A DNA stretch of 64,000 bases from Vanessa cardui (taxonomy: Eukaryota > Arthropoda > Insecta > Lepidoptera > Nymphalidae), in contig NC_061124.1 of the NCBI RefSeq assembly GCF_905220365.1, positions 2,110,501 through 2,174,500 on the forward strand. The letters run 5' to 3'. Within the stretch, counting starts at the first letter, position 1. Each line of letters opens with the position of its first letter. Shown here one piece after another: positions 11,081 to 22,085 of the stretch. The notes below the pieces were generated by a model, which saw only the letters and a program-made list of their open reading frames with translations, made no database searches and had not been told where the DNA came from. The position numbers and the translations under genes were made by a program.

Positions 11081-12444
11081 GACTGTATAAGTAATTCAAC
11101 GGATTTAGAAAAAAGTAACATCTAAATTTGCCGTTTCGTAGTATAACCCTTGTTCTGATGCAAGAGGCGCTTCACATTTTATTTGGTTGTTTTATAAAAG
11201 TTCTTATCAAATTCTGCTCTGAGTGTTTAATATTTCTTAATTTTAAAAATTATAGCGCGATTGTTTCTGAACTGTGATGACCACTTATCGTCAAATGGCT
11301 TTTAGATGATGTGCTTCACTCGCTGCTAATTAGTCATTGTCTGATTTATCTCTTGTTTGCAATTGAAGTAATGTGTAGATCATATCTTCGACTTAAGCAT
11401 TCTACTTAAGGTTTGGAAACAAGGTACAGTCAGAATGAGAAAACCTTCGTCAGTTTTCAAATTTATTCCTTTATCAAGTCTTAAACTCTTAGTACCTTTT
11501 GAATCTAAACATCAAATTATGTCATTCTTAAACGGTAAAGCAGATTACCGCTCATACTGAGCATACGAAAATAGATTTTAAGGTGACGAACCTTTTCTTA
11601 CCCCGACTGTACAATTCGAAAGTTAAAAGTAATGTGAACTACTGTATGCATGGGAACTGGTGCCATTGAAGCACCAAAGATTTCACGGAATCTTGCATTA
11701 AGATCTGGTTGTACTACCCACGCGTTTTGATGGTTCGCAACTTGGACGGTTAAAATGACGCCTCAGAGTCGCGTATTGGTTACTTATAAGCATGTTTATT
11801 AATTGTACGTATTTATATATGTTATGTATATATAGTTTTAGTTTATTTTATTTTATCGAAGTCCTACTCAAAATTGATATTTTGGAATATTCTTTTAATT
11901 TTAAACAACAAAAGTGCTATGCCATGTACTACAATGTAAAGTTATATTGATACATTTTCTCTCCATTGTATATTCCATACTTTTTAAAAAATTGTAAAGC
12001 CGGTAAGTTACAGTGAAAAAAAAAATAAAGCAAGTTCTTTTTTTAAAAAAATATGGGAGACAAATTAAGATTGAAATGTTCTTTTTATGAATTTAAACAT
12101 CATAAAAATGTGATTCTTTTTGCTTTTAAGAATACAATTTGCATTAATCAGCTTCGACATAAAAAGAGAATTTCCTTTCATAGTTTTATTTCGTCTGCAG
12201 CGGATCAGTTGATAAATTTGAAAGTATAATTATTCTATGCCAGATATTTGTGTTTAATTTGCATGGTTGGTGTAACGACTTGAAACGAGATGACATATTT
12301 ACGTTCTGGATTGATTCAAACATCAGTCAACAGAAAGTTGTTGTTTTTTTTTTAACAAATTAAACAACCTTGAGTTTTGAAGTTGGAAGTATGTATGGAT
12401 GGAGTGTTCACTTGCCTCGGCAAAAACGTATAGTCGCTAGTCTT
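11081..12444. other. AT-rich non-coding stretch
   Basis: No repeat, RNA or exon is recognised. There are several poly-T and poly-A runs near 12010-12060 and 12345. Confidence 0.5.
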
Positions 12445-12673
12445 AGACCGGGAGATGAGGACACAAAATATTTGGTCATTTCTACCAGTATGGCGGTTCT
12501 TCAAGGGTCTAATTACGTAAAGGCAAAAAGGAAAATGATGGTCATAGCGCTCGCACCGGTGGCCTAATTATAACCTACTAATTACTTTTATTAGAAATAC
12601 CTAATTAGACCCCTGAAGAATCGCCATACTGGTACAAATGACCAAATATTTTGTCATTATCATCTCCCGGTCT
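12445..12673. repeat. Long inverted repeat (71-bp arms, 86-bp loop)
   Basis: The left arm 12445-12515 and right arm 12602-12673 are near-complementary: ACCGGGAGATGA..TTTGGTCATTT..CCAGTATGGCG against CGCCATACTGG..AAATGACCAAA..CATCTCCCGG. A few mismatches and one 1-base indel separate them. A 65-codon frame crosses the left arm, but I regard it as accidental. It could be a foldback or MITE element, or a source of hairpin RNA. No target duplication is clear. Confidence 0.75.
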
Positions 12674-13183
12674 ATCTGATCTTATGATGACTTATGCACT
12701 ATTATGTCTTGCGCAGTTGCAGCTCTTACTTAAGATTTGCCGCTGTGATCGAAATCGGTTAGGACGCCATCAGCATTTGTCTTACTGTGATACCTATTAC
12801 GGATAAAAATCATCATTGTATTAAATAGTAACAAATAAGTACCAAATATTGTTGTCTGTCTGTATTTATTATTTATTTATTTATGGAAATAATTACCATC
12901 AAATCACTGTACACTTAAAATTAACAACTTGATGTAGACAGCATTCATATGTGTAAATAACAATATAGACGAAGTTGCATCACCTTACAATTATTATTAT
13001 ATTCTATTTACTGCATATATTTTGTAACTTACAATAAAGAGCGCCATTTTAACATCCATCTACATAATGACGATACGATGCGATGCGGTTACCAGCGGCC
13101 TTCACTTATCTAAATTACGATGCACTTCTCGAAACGCTCGTAAACATTTTATATTAATTAGATTTTACGATACAATATCAAAC

Positions 13184-13596
13184 AAATTACCAACGGCAAT
13201 TGCTTCACAATAATCCTATCACATTGGGAGTAATATTACTTCATTATACTTGGTGGTAGGGCTTTGTGCAAGCCCGTCTAGGCAGGTACCCAAATAACAG
13301 TACTCAGTATTGTTGTGTTCCGGTTTGAAGGGTGAGTGAGCCAGTGTAACAACAGGCATAGGGACATAACATCTTAGTTCCCAAGGTTCGTGGCATATTG
13401 ACGATGTAAGGAATAGTTAATATTTCTTACAGCGTCATTGTCTATGGGTGATGGTGACCACTTACCATTAGGTGGCCCATATCCTCGTCCGCCAAACTAT
13501 ACCATAAAAAAAAATTACCAACGGCAATTGCTTTACAATAATCCTATTACATTTAAAATAGAATTACTTCATTATGGGGCTGATAATTTTAATATT
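13184..13596 (+). mobile_element. Repeat A bracketed by a 60-bp direct repeat
   Basis: Repeat A occupies 13249-13509, from CTTGGTGGTAGGGC to an A-run. The sequence before it (13184-13247, starting AAATTACCAACGGCAATTGC) is repeated after it (13508-13596). The direct repeats are far longer than a normal target duplication. The same 3' flank follows the A copy at 19153-19447, so this is better read as local duplication than as a single insertion. Confidence 0.7.
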
Positions 13597-13615
13597 TACA
13601 GCTGTATAATGATTA

Positions 13616-13860
13616 CAGGCAGTCCTCGTACTTACGGCATGTTAGGTTCTCGTAATGGTTGACGTAAATCGAAACCACGTAAGTCGAGACATAAATATTG
13701 CATATGTTTTTCTTCTTGCTATGACATTGACCTCGAGACAAGTGTAAACTCCTATGCCAATCGAAATAACTGTCGTGTGCTGGAGGAATCGTCAGAACAT
13801 TGGAGGACGTATCTTGAAACGACGTAAGTCAAGGAATGCCTATATTCTAAAGATTTGAAA
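13616..13860 (+). mobile_element. Pogo/Tigger-like DNA transposon end
   Basis: After a TA (13614-13615) the sequence starts CAGGCAGTCCTCGTACTTACG. Then come repeated ACGTAAGTCGA/ACGTAAATCGA motifs near 13665-13690 and again near 13815-13830, typical of the ends of pogo/Tigger-type elements. The other terminus was not found, and 14215-14260 contains only an echo ('gaacgtatcttggaac'). A frame across 13730-13825 that ends at GTAAGT mimics an exon, but the repeated motif argues for transposon sequence. Confidence 0.5.
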
Positions 13861-14316
13861 ATTGAAGAATTGATCTTCCATAAATATAAAAGTGATTCCA
13901 CTCCCTGATTTATTATGGAATCGCAGAAATTATAACATTAGAAATTTTATATTTGCCAGATCGAAACTCCACCCCTGAGGGGGTAAAACGGGGCTTGAAA
14001 TTTTGTATTACTATAGTTGTAAATTATTAAAAATAATTCATAAAGTTGAAATAATACAGTCTGGATTTTGAATTAAAACTACCATTTCCAGCTTCAAAAG
14101 ACATTTTGAACAATACACATTGAACGACTCTTTAGAAATTTCATTTGTTTTTGCATACGAACGAATTAATTTCGCTCGATGTAAATTCTGACTTCATAAC
14201 TGGGTTATATATATACCTGAACGTATCTTGGAACTGTCGGTCTGTTGTTGATATTGAAAGGTGAGTGACTTATGACTGACTTATTAAGGTTTCACTTTAA
14301 TTTAACTTGTAATAAC

Positions 14317-14550
14317 CTCCGTGGTCGAGTGGTGTGTACACCGGTTTTCATGGGTTCGCCACTTCGAGGTCCTGGGTTCGATTCCCGGCTGAGTCGATGT
14401 AGATTATCATTAGATTTCTATCTTGTCTTGGGTCTGGGTGTTTGTGGTACCGTCGTTACTTCTGATTTTCAATAACACAAGTGCTTTATCTACTTACATT
14501 GGGATCAGAGTAATGTATGTGACGTTGTCTCATATTATTATTATTATTAA
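14317..14550 (+). mobile_element. SINE C, second tRNA-headed family
   Basis: The head has A-box-like GTGGTCGAGTGGTG and a perfect box B, GGGTTCGATTCCC. The body is followed by 'gtaccgtcgttacttctg' and 'aacacaagtgctttatct', and the tail is (ATT)n at 14534-14549. The cloverleaf is disturbed beyond the boxes, so it is a SINE rather than a tRNA gene. Related copies lie at 32618-32851 and 42781-43556 on the minus strand. Confidence 0.75.
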
Positions 14551-14697
14551 TTTATAATTAAGTCAAGAAAAACCAGGTATTAATATTTGTTTATTGAGGA
14601 TTTAAAATGTCAATAGGTTAAAACGATTAAAACATTTATAAAGTACTAGCAACCGGCCCCGGTTCGCACGGGTGAAATGCTGATACTGAATATACTC

Positions 14698-14872
14698 AAA
14701 TCAAATCAAAATAAACTTTATTCAAGTAGGCTTTTACAAGCACTTTTGAATCGTCATTTTACAATTAAGTAAAGCTAACACCGGTTTGGAAAGTAGATTC
14801 TACCGAGAAGAACCGGCAAAAAACTCAGTAGTTACTCTTTTTTAACATTTAAAAAATACAAAGTCATGTTAT
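14698..14872 (-). mobile_element. Repeat D inserted in a Helitron
   Basis: This is a complete 3' portion of D in minus orientation. It sits between Helitron block 'gatactgaatatac' and the continuing block 'acagaatttgtc'. ATATAC occurs on both sides and may be the target duplication. Confidence 0.7.
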
Positions 14873-15087
14873 ATACGACTAAGACTACAGAATTTGTCTA
14901 TTTACGATATCACATTAGAAACTTCTAATTGTTTCTTTGCTATACTATCCATGTATTACATACAAAAACCTTCCTCTCGAATCACTCTTTTTTAAACAAA
15001 ATCGCATCCAAAACGTTGCGTAATTTTAAAGATCTTATAAATAGAGACAGACAACGTTAGGCGATTTTGTTTTATACTATGTAATGA

Positions 15088-15396
15088 GTCTAGATGGCCC
15101 AGTAGTTAGAACGCGTGCATCTTAACCGATGATTGTTGGTTCAAACCCAGGCAAGCACCGCTGATTCATGTGCTTAATTTGTCTTTATAATTCATCTCGT
15201 GCTCAACGGTGACGGAAAACATCACGAGGAAACCTGCATGTGACAAATTTCATAGACATTCGCCACATGTGTATTCCACCAACCCGCATTGGAACAGCGT
15301 GCTGGAATATGTTCCAAACCCTCTCCTCAAAGGAAGAGTAGGCCTTTAGCCCAGCAGTGGGAATTTACAGACTGTTGGTGTTTGTTGTTGTTGTTG
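15088..15396 (+). mobile_element. SINE B with 9-bp target duplication
   Basis: The head is GATGGCCCAGTAGTTAGAAC with box B GGTTCAAACCC. The body ends in a 'gcccagcagtgggaatttaca' block and a (GTT)n tail. ATGTAATGA flanks it at 15079-15087 and 15397-15405. Confidence 0.85.
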
Positions 15397-16159
15397 ATGT
15401 AATGATAAAGTAGTTAAAATGGACTCAATAATCTTAGAATCAATCAATTCATTAATTAAAGCCTGTTAACGCTTCGGAATGTATATTATACCAAGAAGCC
15501 CGGCTGTAATGTTAGCTTCTTGATTAACCCCTGAGCAACTTTACTATGGTCAAAGCGAATCGTTTCTTAAACATAGTAATATAATATACTATGTTCAAGT
15601 TGTAGGTACAAGATATACGTATCATATTAATGTTTTAAGTAACCCTATTCTTGTTCAAGTGTTTCAATCGTCTTGACCTAACAAGCGAGGTGAAACCCCT
15701 CCAATAACCAGAGCAGGTATCCCCTTGAAGGTGAACAACTGGATATCAATCCTTATAAACAAAATATCGATGTTTGCGATTTATATTAAATCGATTTTTT
15801 TTATCGATGAAATACTTTAGAGAAAATATATAAATTAAAATGTATCTGTGATTCAATTTAATAATGAGTCACAGATACTTCACGATTCGATAGTAATTTG
15901 AAATTAATTATATTTTTATATTCACATATAGGGTTACATTTTCTCTGACCTTGGATGTGAAGTTAACTTCATCTATACTCTCTATACATGATTTGGGTCA
16001 GGGTTTCCAATATCATCGAAAATGACGAGCTGGTCATCTTACTTGCTAAGACAACTCCATCGTCTTCTCTGCCGATCTAGATCAATTGTAGATTTTGCTG
16101 TGTACATTTCTTTGACTTATTACTGTTTGATAACAAGCTACAATCACCACAGTAACCAA

Positions 16160-16303
16160 TGTCATTCTTACAATCCTCGGCGGTTTTTCCTAAACAGTAA
16201 CTCTGAAATCTTCAATAAAAGAGCCTATTCAAGATGTACATGGGCGGTGGTTGAAATTTCCCATATGGTAAGCTCCCGTTTGCCACCTATACTATAAAAA
16301 TAA
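16160..16303 (+). mobile_element. Degenerate LINE K tail
   Basis: It shows 'cggcggtttttcc', 'atgtacatgggcggtggt' and 'gctcccgtttgccacctat' followed by an A-rich end, in the order found in the K copies at 5.6 and 17.1 kb. The matching copy is at 18503-18646. Confidence 0.55.
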
Positions 16304-16518
16304 TTATAATAACACTGAGTCACTCAGGAACAACTCGTTTTAGCTCTCAAGGTTAGTGGCGTATTTGTGATGTGAGGGCGGTTAATATTTGTTTCAGTGT
16401 CTATGGTCAGTGACACGCATCATCAAAAAACAACATATACAACTCAGCGGTTTACTCAATTCTTAAACCATAAATTTGAATTGACTTTATATCGGAAAAA
16501 AAAGACTGTAACCGTAGC

Positions 16519-16578
16519 TTGCATTTGGAGAGGCCTATACAGCAGTGGACAAACGTGGGATGCTGATGTTGATATCTG
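16519..16578 (+). mobile_element. Short 3' tail of RTE-like LINE
   Basis: The codons for GEAY.Q, the end of the LINE open reading frame seen intact at 33.4 kb, are recognisable in 'ggagaggcctatacagcagtg', followed by a degraded (TGATGT) tail. It is the stub of a strongly 5'-truncated insertion and is duplicated at 18862-18921. Confidence 0.6.
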
Positions 16579-16812
16579 ACGCATAAAGATTTCTTGTGAT
16601 TTGTAAGATACTTCTCATCCGAAATGGAGCTATAGTGAGGTACTAAAGGCTCATTACATAAGTAGGCTAATCCCGCATGATTCATGTCACGTCCATTGAT
16701 CACGATTCACAATGCCTGATTGCGGGATCGGTCTGAAATAGACGCCATTATCTACAAACATGCAGTGTAATAATATCAGATTGAATATAAGCATCTCACG
16801 CATTTTGATTCC

Positions 16813-17097
16813 TTGGTGGTAGGGCTTTGTGCAAGCCCGCTTGGGTAGGTACCACCTACTCATCGGATATTCTACAGCTAACAACAGTACGCAGTATTGT
16901 TGTGTTCCGGTTTAAAGATTGAGTGAGCCTGTAAAACTACAGGCACAAGGGACATATCATCTTAGTTCCCAAGGTTGGTGGCACATTGACAGTGTAAGGA
17001 ATAGTTAATGTTTCTTACAGCGTCATTGTCTATGGGTGATGGTGACCACTTACCATTAGGTGGCCCGTGTGCTCGTCCGCCAACCTATACCATAGAA
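16813..17097 (+). mobile_element. Repeat A, full-length
   Basis: It runs from CTTGGTGGTAGGGCTTTGTG to CCAACCTATACCAT plus an A-run. No Pol III box A/B pair is evident. The last 70 bp resemble the 3' end of LINE K ('catgggcggtggtagtcac' against 'tatgggtgatggtgaccac'). Confidence 0.8.
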
Positions 17098-17119
17098 AAA
17101 AATCAAAAATTACCAACGG

Positions 17120-17257
17120 CTATACTATACTATACTATACTACCGGCAGGCAACGCACCTGCAAGCCCCCTGGTGTTGCAGATGTCCATGGGCGGTAGTA
17201 GTCACTTTCCATCAGATGAGTCTCCTGCTCGTTTGCCACCTATGTCATAAAAAAAAA
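17120..17257 (+). mobile_element. (TATAC)n plus LINE K tail at the duplication joint
   Basis: 17120-17142 is a short pentamer tract. 17143-17257 is a clean K 3' end (CGGCAGGCAACGCACCTGC to an A-run). This segment separates the two duplicated blocks and is absent after copy 2, so it marks the joint. Confidence 0.75.
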
Positions 17258-17459
17258 ACAGAATTTGTTTATTTACGATATCACATTAGAAACTTCTAAA
17301 TTGTTTCTTTGTTTACTATCCATGTATTACATACAAAAACCTTCCTCTCGAATCACTTTTTTTTAAACAAAAACCGCATCCAAAACGTTGCGTAATTTTA
17401 AAGATCTTATACATAGAGACAGACAACGTTAAGCGATTTTGTTTTATACTATGTAATGA

Positions 17460-17756
17460 GTCTAGATGGCCCAGTAGTTAGAACGCGTGCATCTTAACCG
17501 ATGATTGTTGGTTCAAACCCAGGCAAGCACCGCTGATTCATGTGCTTAATTTGTCTTTATAATTCATCTCGTGCTTAACGGTGACGGAAAACATCACGAG
17601 GAAACCTGCATGTGACAAATTTCATAGACATTCGCCACATGTGTATTCCACCAACCCGCATTGGAACAGCGTGCTGGAATATGTTCCAAACCTGTTAGTA
17701 GGCCTTTAGCCCAGCAGTGGGAATTTACAGACTGTTGGTGTTTGTTGTTGTTGTTG
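17460..17756 (+). mobile_element. SINE B, duplicated copy
   Basis: This is the copy-2 version of the SINE at 15088. It has the same ATGTAATGA flanks (17451-17459 and 17757-17765) and an internal deletion after 'ttccaaacc'. Confidence 0.8.
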
Positions 17757-18502
17757 ATGTAATGATAAAGTAGTTAAAATGGACTCAATAATCTTAGAAT
17801 CAATCAATTCATTAATTAACGCCTGTTAACGCTTCGGAATGTATATTATACCAAGAAGCCCGGCTGTAATGTTAGCTTCTTAATTAACCCCTGAGCAGCT
17901 TTACTATGGTCAAAACGAATCGTTTCTTAATATACTATGTTCAAGTTGTAGGTACAAGATATACGTATCATATTAATGTTTTAAGTAACCCTATTCTTGT
18001 TCAAGTATTTCAATCGTCTTGACCTAACAAGCGAGGTCAAACCCCTCCAATAACCAGAGCAGGTATCCCCTTGAAGGTGAACAACGGATATCAATCCTTA
18101 TAAACAAAATATCGATGTTCGCGTTTACATTAAATCGATTTTTTAATTCGCTGAAACAGTTTAGAGAAAATATATAAATTAAAATGTATATGTGATCCAA
18201 TCAGTAGTGAGTCACAGATACTTCACGATTCGAATGTAATTTGAAATTAATTATATTTTTATATTCACATATAGGGTTACATTCTCTCTGAACTTGGATG
18301 TGAAGTTAACTTCATCTATACTCTCTATACATGATTTGTGCCAGGGTTTCCAATATCATCGAAAATGACGAGCTGGTCATCTTACTTGCTAAGACAACTC
18401 CATCGTCTTCTCTGCCGATCTAGATCAATTGTAGATTTTGCTGTGTACATTTCTTTGACTTATTACTGTTTGATAACAAGCTACAATCACCACAGTAACC
18501 AA

Positions 18503-18646
18503 TGTCATTCTTACAATCGTCGGCGGTTTTTCCTAAACAGGAACTCTGAAATCTTCAATAAAAGAGCCTATTCAAGATGTACATGGGCGGTGGTTGACAT
18601 TTCCCATATGGTAAGCTCCCGTTTGCCACCTATACTATAAAAATAA
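18503..18646 (+). mobile_element. Degenerate LINE K tail, duplicated copy
   Basis: It is the partner of 16160-16303 within the segmental duplication, with a few point differences. Confidence 0.55.
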
Positions 18647-18861
18647 TTATAATAACACTGAGTCACTCAGGAACAACTCGTTTTAGCTCTCAAGGTTAGT
18701 GGCGTATTTGTGATGTGAGGGCGGTTAATATTTGTTTCAGTGTCTATGGTCAGTGACACGCATCATCAAAAAACAACATATACAACACAGCGGCTTACTC
18801 AATTCTTAAACCATAAATTTGAATTGACTTTATATCGGAAAAAAAAGACTGTAACCGTAGC

Positions 18862-18921
18862 TTGCATTTGGAGAGGCCTATACAGCAGTGGACAAACGTG
18901 GGATGCTGATGTTGATATCTG
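18862..18921 (+). mobile_element. Short LINE tail, duplicated copy
   Basis: It is the partner of 16519-16578, identical over the recognisable part. Confidence 0.55.
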
Positions 18922-19152
18922 ACGCATAAAGATTTCTTGTGATTTGTAAGATACTTCTCATCCGAAATGGAGCTATAGTGAGGTACTAAAGGCTCATTAC
19001 ATAAGTAGGCTAATCCCGCATGATTCATGTCACGTCCATTGATCACGATTCACAATGCCTGATTGCGGGATCGGTCTGAAATAGACGCCATTATCTACAA
19101 ACATGCAGTGTAATAATATCAGATTGAATATAAGCATCTCACGCATTTTGAT

Positions 19153-19447
19153 TCCTTGGTGGTAGGGCTTTGTGCAAGCCCGCTTGGGTAGGTACCACCT
19201 ACTCATCGGATATTCTACAGCTAAACAACAGTACGCAGTATTGTTGTGTTCCGGCTTAAAGATTGAGTGAGCCTGTAAAACTACAGGCACAAGGGACATA
19301 TCATCTTAGTTCCCAAGGTTGGTGGCACATTGACAGTGTAAGGAATAGTTAATGTTTCTTACAGCGTCATTGTCTATGGGTGATGGTGACCACTTACCAT
19401 TAGGTGGCCCGTGTGCTCGTCCGCCAACCTATACCATAAAAAAAAAA
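19153..19447 (+). mobile_element. Repeat A, full-length
   Basis: It matches the A copy at 16813 almost exactly. It is followed by the 'aattaccaacggcaattgct' flank that also follows the 13249 copy. Confidence 0.8.
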
Positions 19448-19734
19448 CAAATTACCAACGGCAATTGCTTCACAATAATCCTATTACATTTAAAATACTA
19501 TTACTTCATTATTGGGCTGACAATTTTAATCTTTACAAATCTGATATAACTAGATATAATTTACTCACATCGATAGAAGTCAACAGTCATCGATTAAGAT
19601 TTAAATTTTCTATCCATTACGCCATTCTGACTCTTCGTGCTTATATAGATGGCAAATCATAAATATCTACTACTACTAACTACTAGACATCGATTGTCTT
19701 ACTTTAATAACAAAGCTCAAAACCTTCAACTGCT

Positions 19735-19935
19735 TGCTTTGATCTTTGTGGAAGGTCGTCGATGGTACTACCCACTCATTACATATTACTACCAGTAAAC
19801 ACGAATATTTAGAATTACTGTCTCACAGGCACAGAGGATCATCAGAGTTACTAAGATTGGCGGTGTTTTGGAAATGTAAGGAATGGTTAAGGTTACTGCC
19901 AGCGCCAATGTTTATTGGCAATGTGTGACCACGCA
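19735..19935 (+). mobile_element. Repeat A, degenerate copy
   Basis: The A block order survives ('ggtactacccactcat', 'cacaggcac', 'aaggaatggttaa', 'tattggcaatg'), with many changes and no tail. Confidence 0.5.
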
Positions 19936-22085
19936 GCTTCAAACATGCTAATTAAAGCAACTCGCTTCAAGTTATATTTATGTGTGTATTGTTGGTTTTT
20001 CTCACCCTCGTTTGTGAGTCGTTTTAACAAACGCCACACTGTTTTTATCATCGTTCTAGTCGATGAGTTCCGCGTGTGATCATTAAGATGTTATCGTTAT
20101 CGTCCGACGCGATCGCATGTGGCACGCTATGTCTTTGTGTGCTCTTACTTTCGTTATAAACTCTGTCGTCCACTGGAACTATATTACTAGCCTCATACTT
20201 TAATATGTCATTATTAGTACAGCTTTATTAATTCAACACAAATTTATAATAAAAAACATAACATCTAGATTAAAAAATAAAAACAAATGAGTTTATTGAA
20301 CAATTCAGGTGCTTGTTGTATGGACCCCAAACAACAAGCTGAATCGGTTAAAGCCTTCTAGGAGAAGGCTATATATGTCTTTATTAAATAATAATTCTGG
20401 TCCCAAAATAGTTATGCTTTAGTTATTTTAGTGTTTTTAAATTTTCAAGCCTACTAAACCAGTGGTACAGGCCCTATACTATATATAATAAGACCCATAC
20501 ATACTAAATGTCAAATGAGGACGCAGACTAAGGACGCATGAATGGCTTAAGAAGTGGTTGATATATCTTACAATACTAGTGTCTATAGGCAATGATAACT
20601 TGGGCTAAAACGTAATATATATTTTAAATGAAATAACTCAGTAGTTGTAAATAAATAAACCACTTAATAATTAATTGTTAACTGGTTCAAACTAGAGCAA
20701 TTTTTGTATATTTAATTTGCCGCCGGCAAAATGTTGTCACATAGTATCTACTATGTATTTAGTAGGATTAACTTAGTAGTATAAAAACCAAACATATTTA
20801 ATTAATCTGTAGAATAAAAAGATAAATCTTAAAAGAGCCTCTTTAAATGTATTGCTAAACGTTCTAAATAAAAATAAAAAGATTTCAAAATGAAGACACA
20901 TTTTGTCGGGGCGTAAAACCAGTTTCATGTAATTTAAATGGCGGACTTTATGAAAGGATAATTTAATGCCATAATGAAACTTTGAATTTTGTAAACGCTT
21001 CACGAACTTCACTTTACAACATCATTATTCGATAATTAAATTTTATATTGAATAGTTATGAACTTTCTAGAGAATAAATTGTTTAGGTATCCAAGTCACT
21101 ATTTTGCATAAAACTTTGCTTAATAAATGATACTTACTCGCAATTATAAATTAAAGTTTTACAAAACATAATGTTTTATTACAATATATTAATTTGTATA
21201 CAAGATTACATAATATATGTTCGTATGGGTAAATAATTATTATGTTTATGATGTAATATATTATGCTAGTAGAAAGCAACTTGCTATTTGAGGCTTTCGA
21301 CTAATATGTCTACGAGTATTTTGTAAGAAATTATAAAAATGTAATTGTTTGTCTTAGTCGCAAAATTAAACATATTTGTAATAATAAAGAAATTGTGAAC
21401 TGTTGGATTAATATGAACCCGCGCGATATTAAAATTTAAAATTAAAACATTAACGTACAAACCGTCAATCCTAATTTGAACCCTTAAAGGGGTGAATTAA
21501 ATAAGCCTATGTCTTTCTCCGGGACTGACATTATCTCCTTCTTCGTTTGTCCGGTTAAATATATCATAAAAAAAATAATGCTAGAAGTGAGTAAAGTATG
21601 ACCTCAGGGGTCGGGATCGAACTTGCGAAAATTTTCGAACAATTCAATTCTGAAATTGAATCTGAGATTGATACATGCATCCTCCAAGTGTTATTAATTA
21701 TTTCAATCACCTATTTTGAATAATCGCAAAAGCTCATTCCAATTCCTCAACCGACGATATCACTCATTTAAAATTCAAAATAATTGCAATTATTTACATA
21801 ACGTAAATATCGTTCTGTAAATAATTCGTTCGTTCTTTATTTATTCATTCAATGAGATGTCAACAATTCTTTTGATGTTCATTCGTTTGTAAAATTGGTA
21901 GCGTTTAATTAGTTTTTTTTTTATATTTATTTATATTACTCGTTGATATTTAATTGTCTTTACTAATTAACATATCTTTTATTGTTCACATAATAATTGA
22001 ATAAATTCCAGTTCAAATATCCAGGTATGAAAGGACTTCATCGTGAATATTATACATTAGGAAATGTTTTGACTTTCTATATTGA
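19936..22085. other. AT-rich stretch with one faint repeat A trace
   Basis: Apart from a faint A trace at 20460-20600 ('aagtggttgatatatcttac', 'gtctataggcaatg') nothing is recognised. A slightly GC-richer patch at 20050-20165 has open codons on the minus strand but no convincing splice sites. Long AT tracts dominate 21000-22000. Confidence 0.45.

Larger units (their letters stand above)
14646..15405 (-). mobile_element. Non-autonomous Helitron with two insertions
   Basis: The minus-strand 3' end is the 'tgcgaaccggggccggttgCTAG' type at 14646-14670. The 5' end is TCATTACATAGTATAAAAC at about 15070-15087 and beyond. It is interrupted by repeat D (14698-14872) and, within its 5' terminus, by SINE B (15088-15396), whose insertion duplicated ATGTAATGA. 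No Rep/helicase coding is present. Confidence 0.7.
14887..17120 (+). repeat. Segmental duplication, copy 1
   Basis: A block of about 2.2 kb that recurs almost base for base at 17258-19462. It contains in order: a Helitron part, SINE B, unique DNA, a K-like fragment, an A fragment, a LINE tail, more unique DNA and a repeat A. Compared with copy 2 it keeps about 12 extra bases in SINE B (near 15330) and about 14 extra near 15570, plus scattered substitutions. The 91-codon frame at 16022 differs from its partner at three residues, so it shows no sign of protein-level constraint. Confidence 0.9.
17258..19462 (+). repeat. Segmental duplication, copy 2
   Basis: This is the direct-orientation partner of 14887-17120. 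It opens inside the Helitron (ACAGAATTTGTTTATTTACG), so it lacks the Helitron's CTAG end. It ends with AATTACCAACGGC and then continues into a flank shared with 13508-13596. Identity is high throughout, with a few small indels. Confidence 0.9.

Noticed and set aside
13738..13825. Exon-like frame (YANRNNCRVLEESSEHWRTYL) ending at a perfect GTAAGT donor
   Set aside because: The ACGTAAGTCGA word recurs as a motif of the pogo/Tigger-like element that starts at 13616, so the donor is part of the transposon.
14317..14395. Possible tRNA gene with box B GGGTTCGATTCCC
   Set aside because: It is the head of SINE C. The same body and (ATT)n tail follow in other copies.
16022..16297. 91-codon frame repeated at 18338-18640 as a 100-codon frame, looking like a conserved gene pair
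   Set aside because: It is conserved only because the whole 2.2-kb block is duplicated. The observed changes inside the frame alter residues, and its 3' part is a LINE K remnant.
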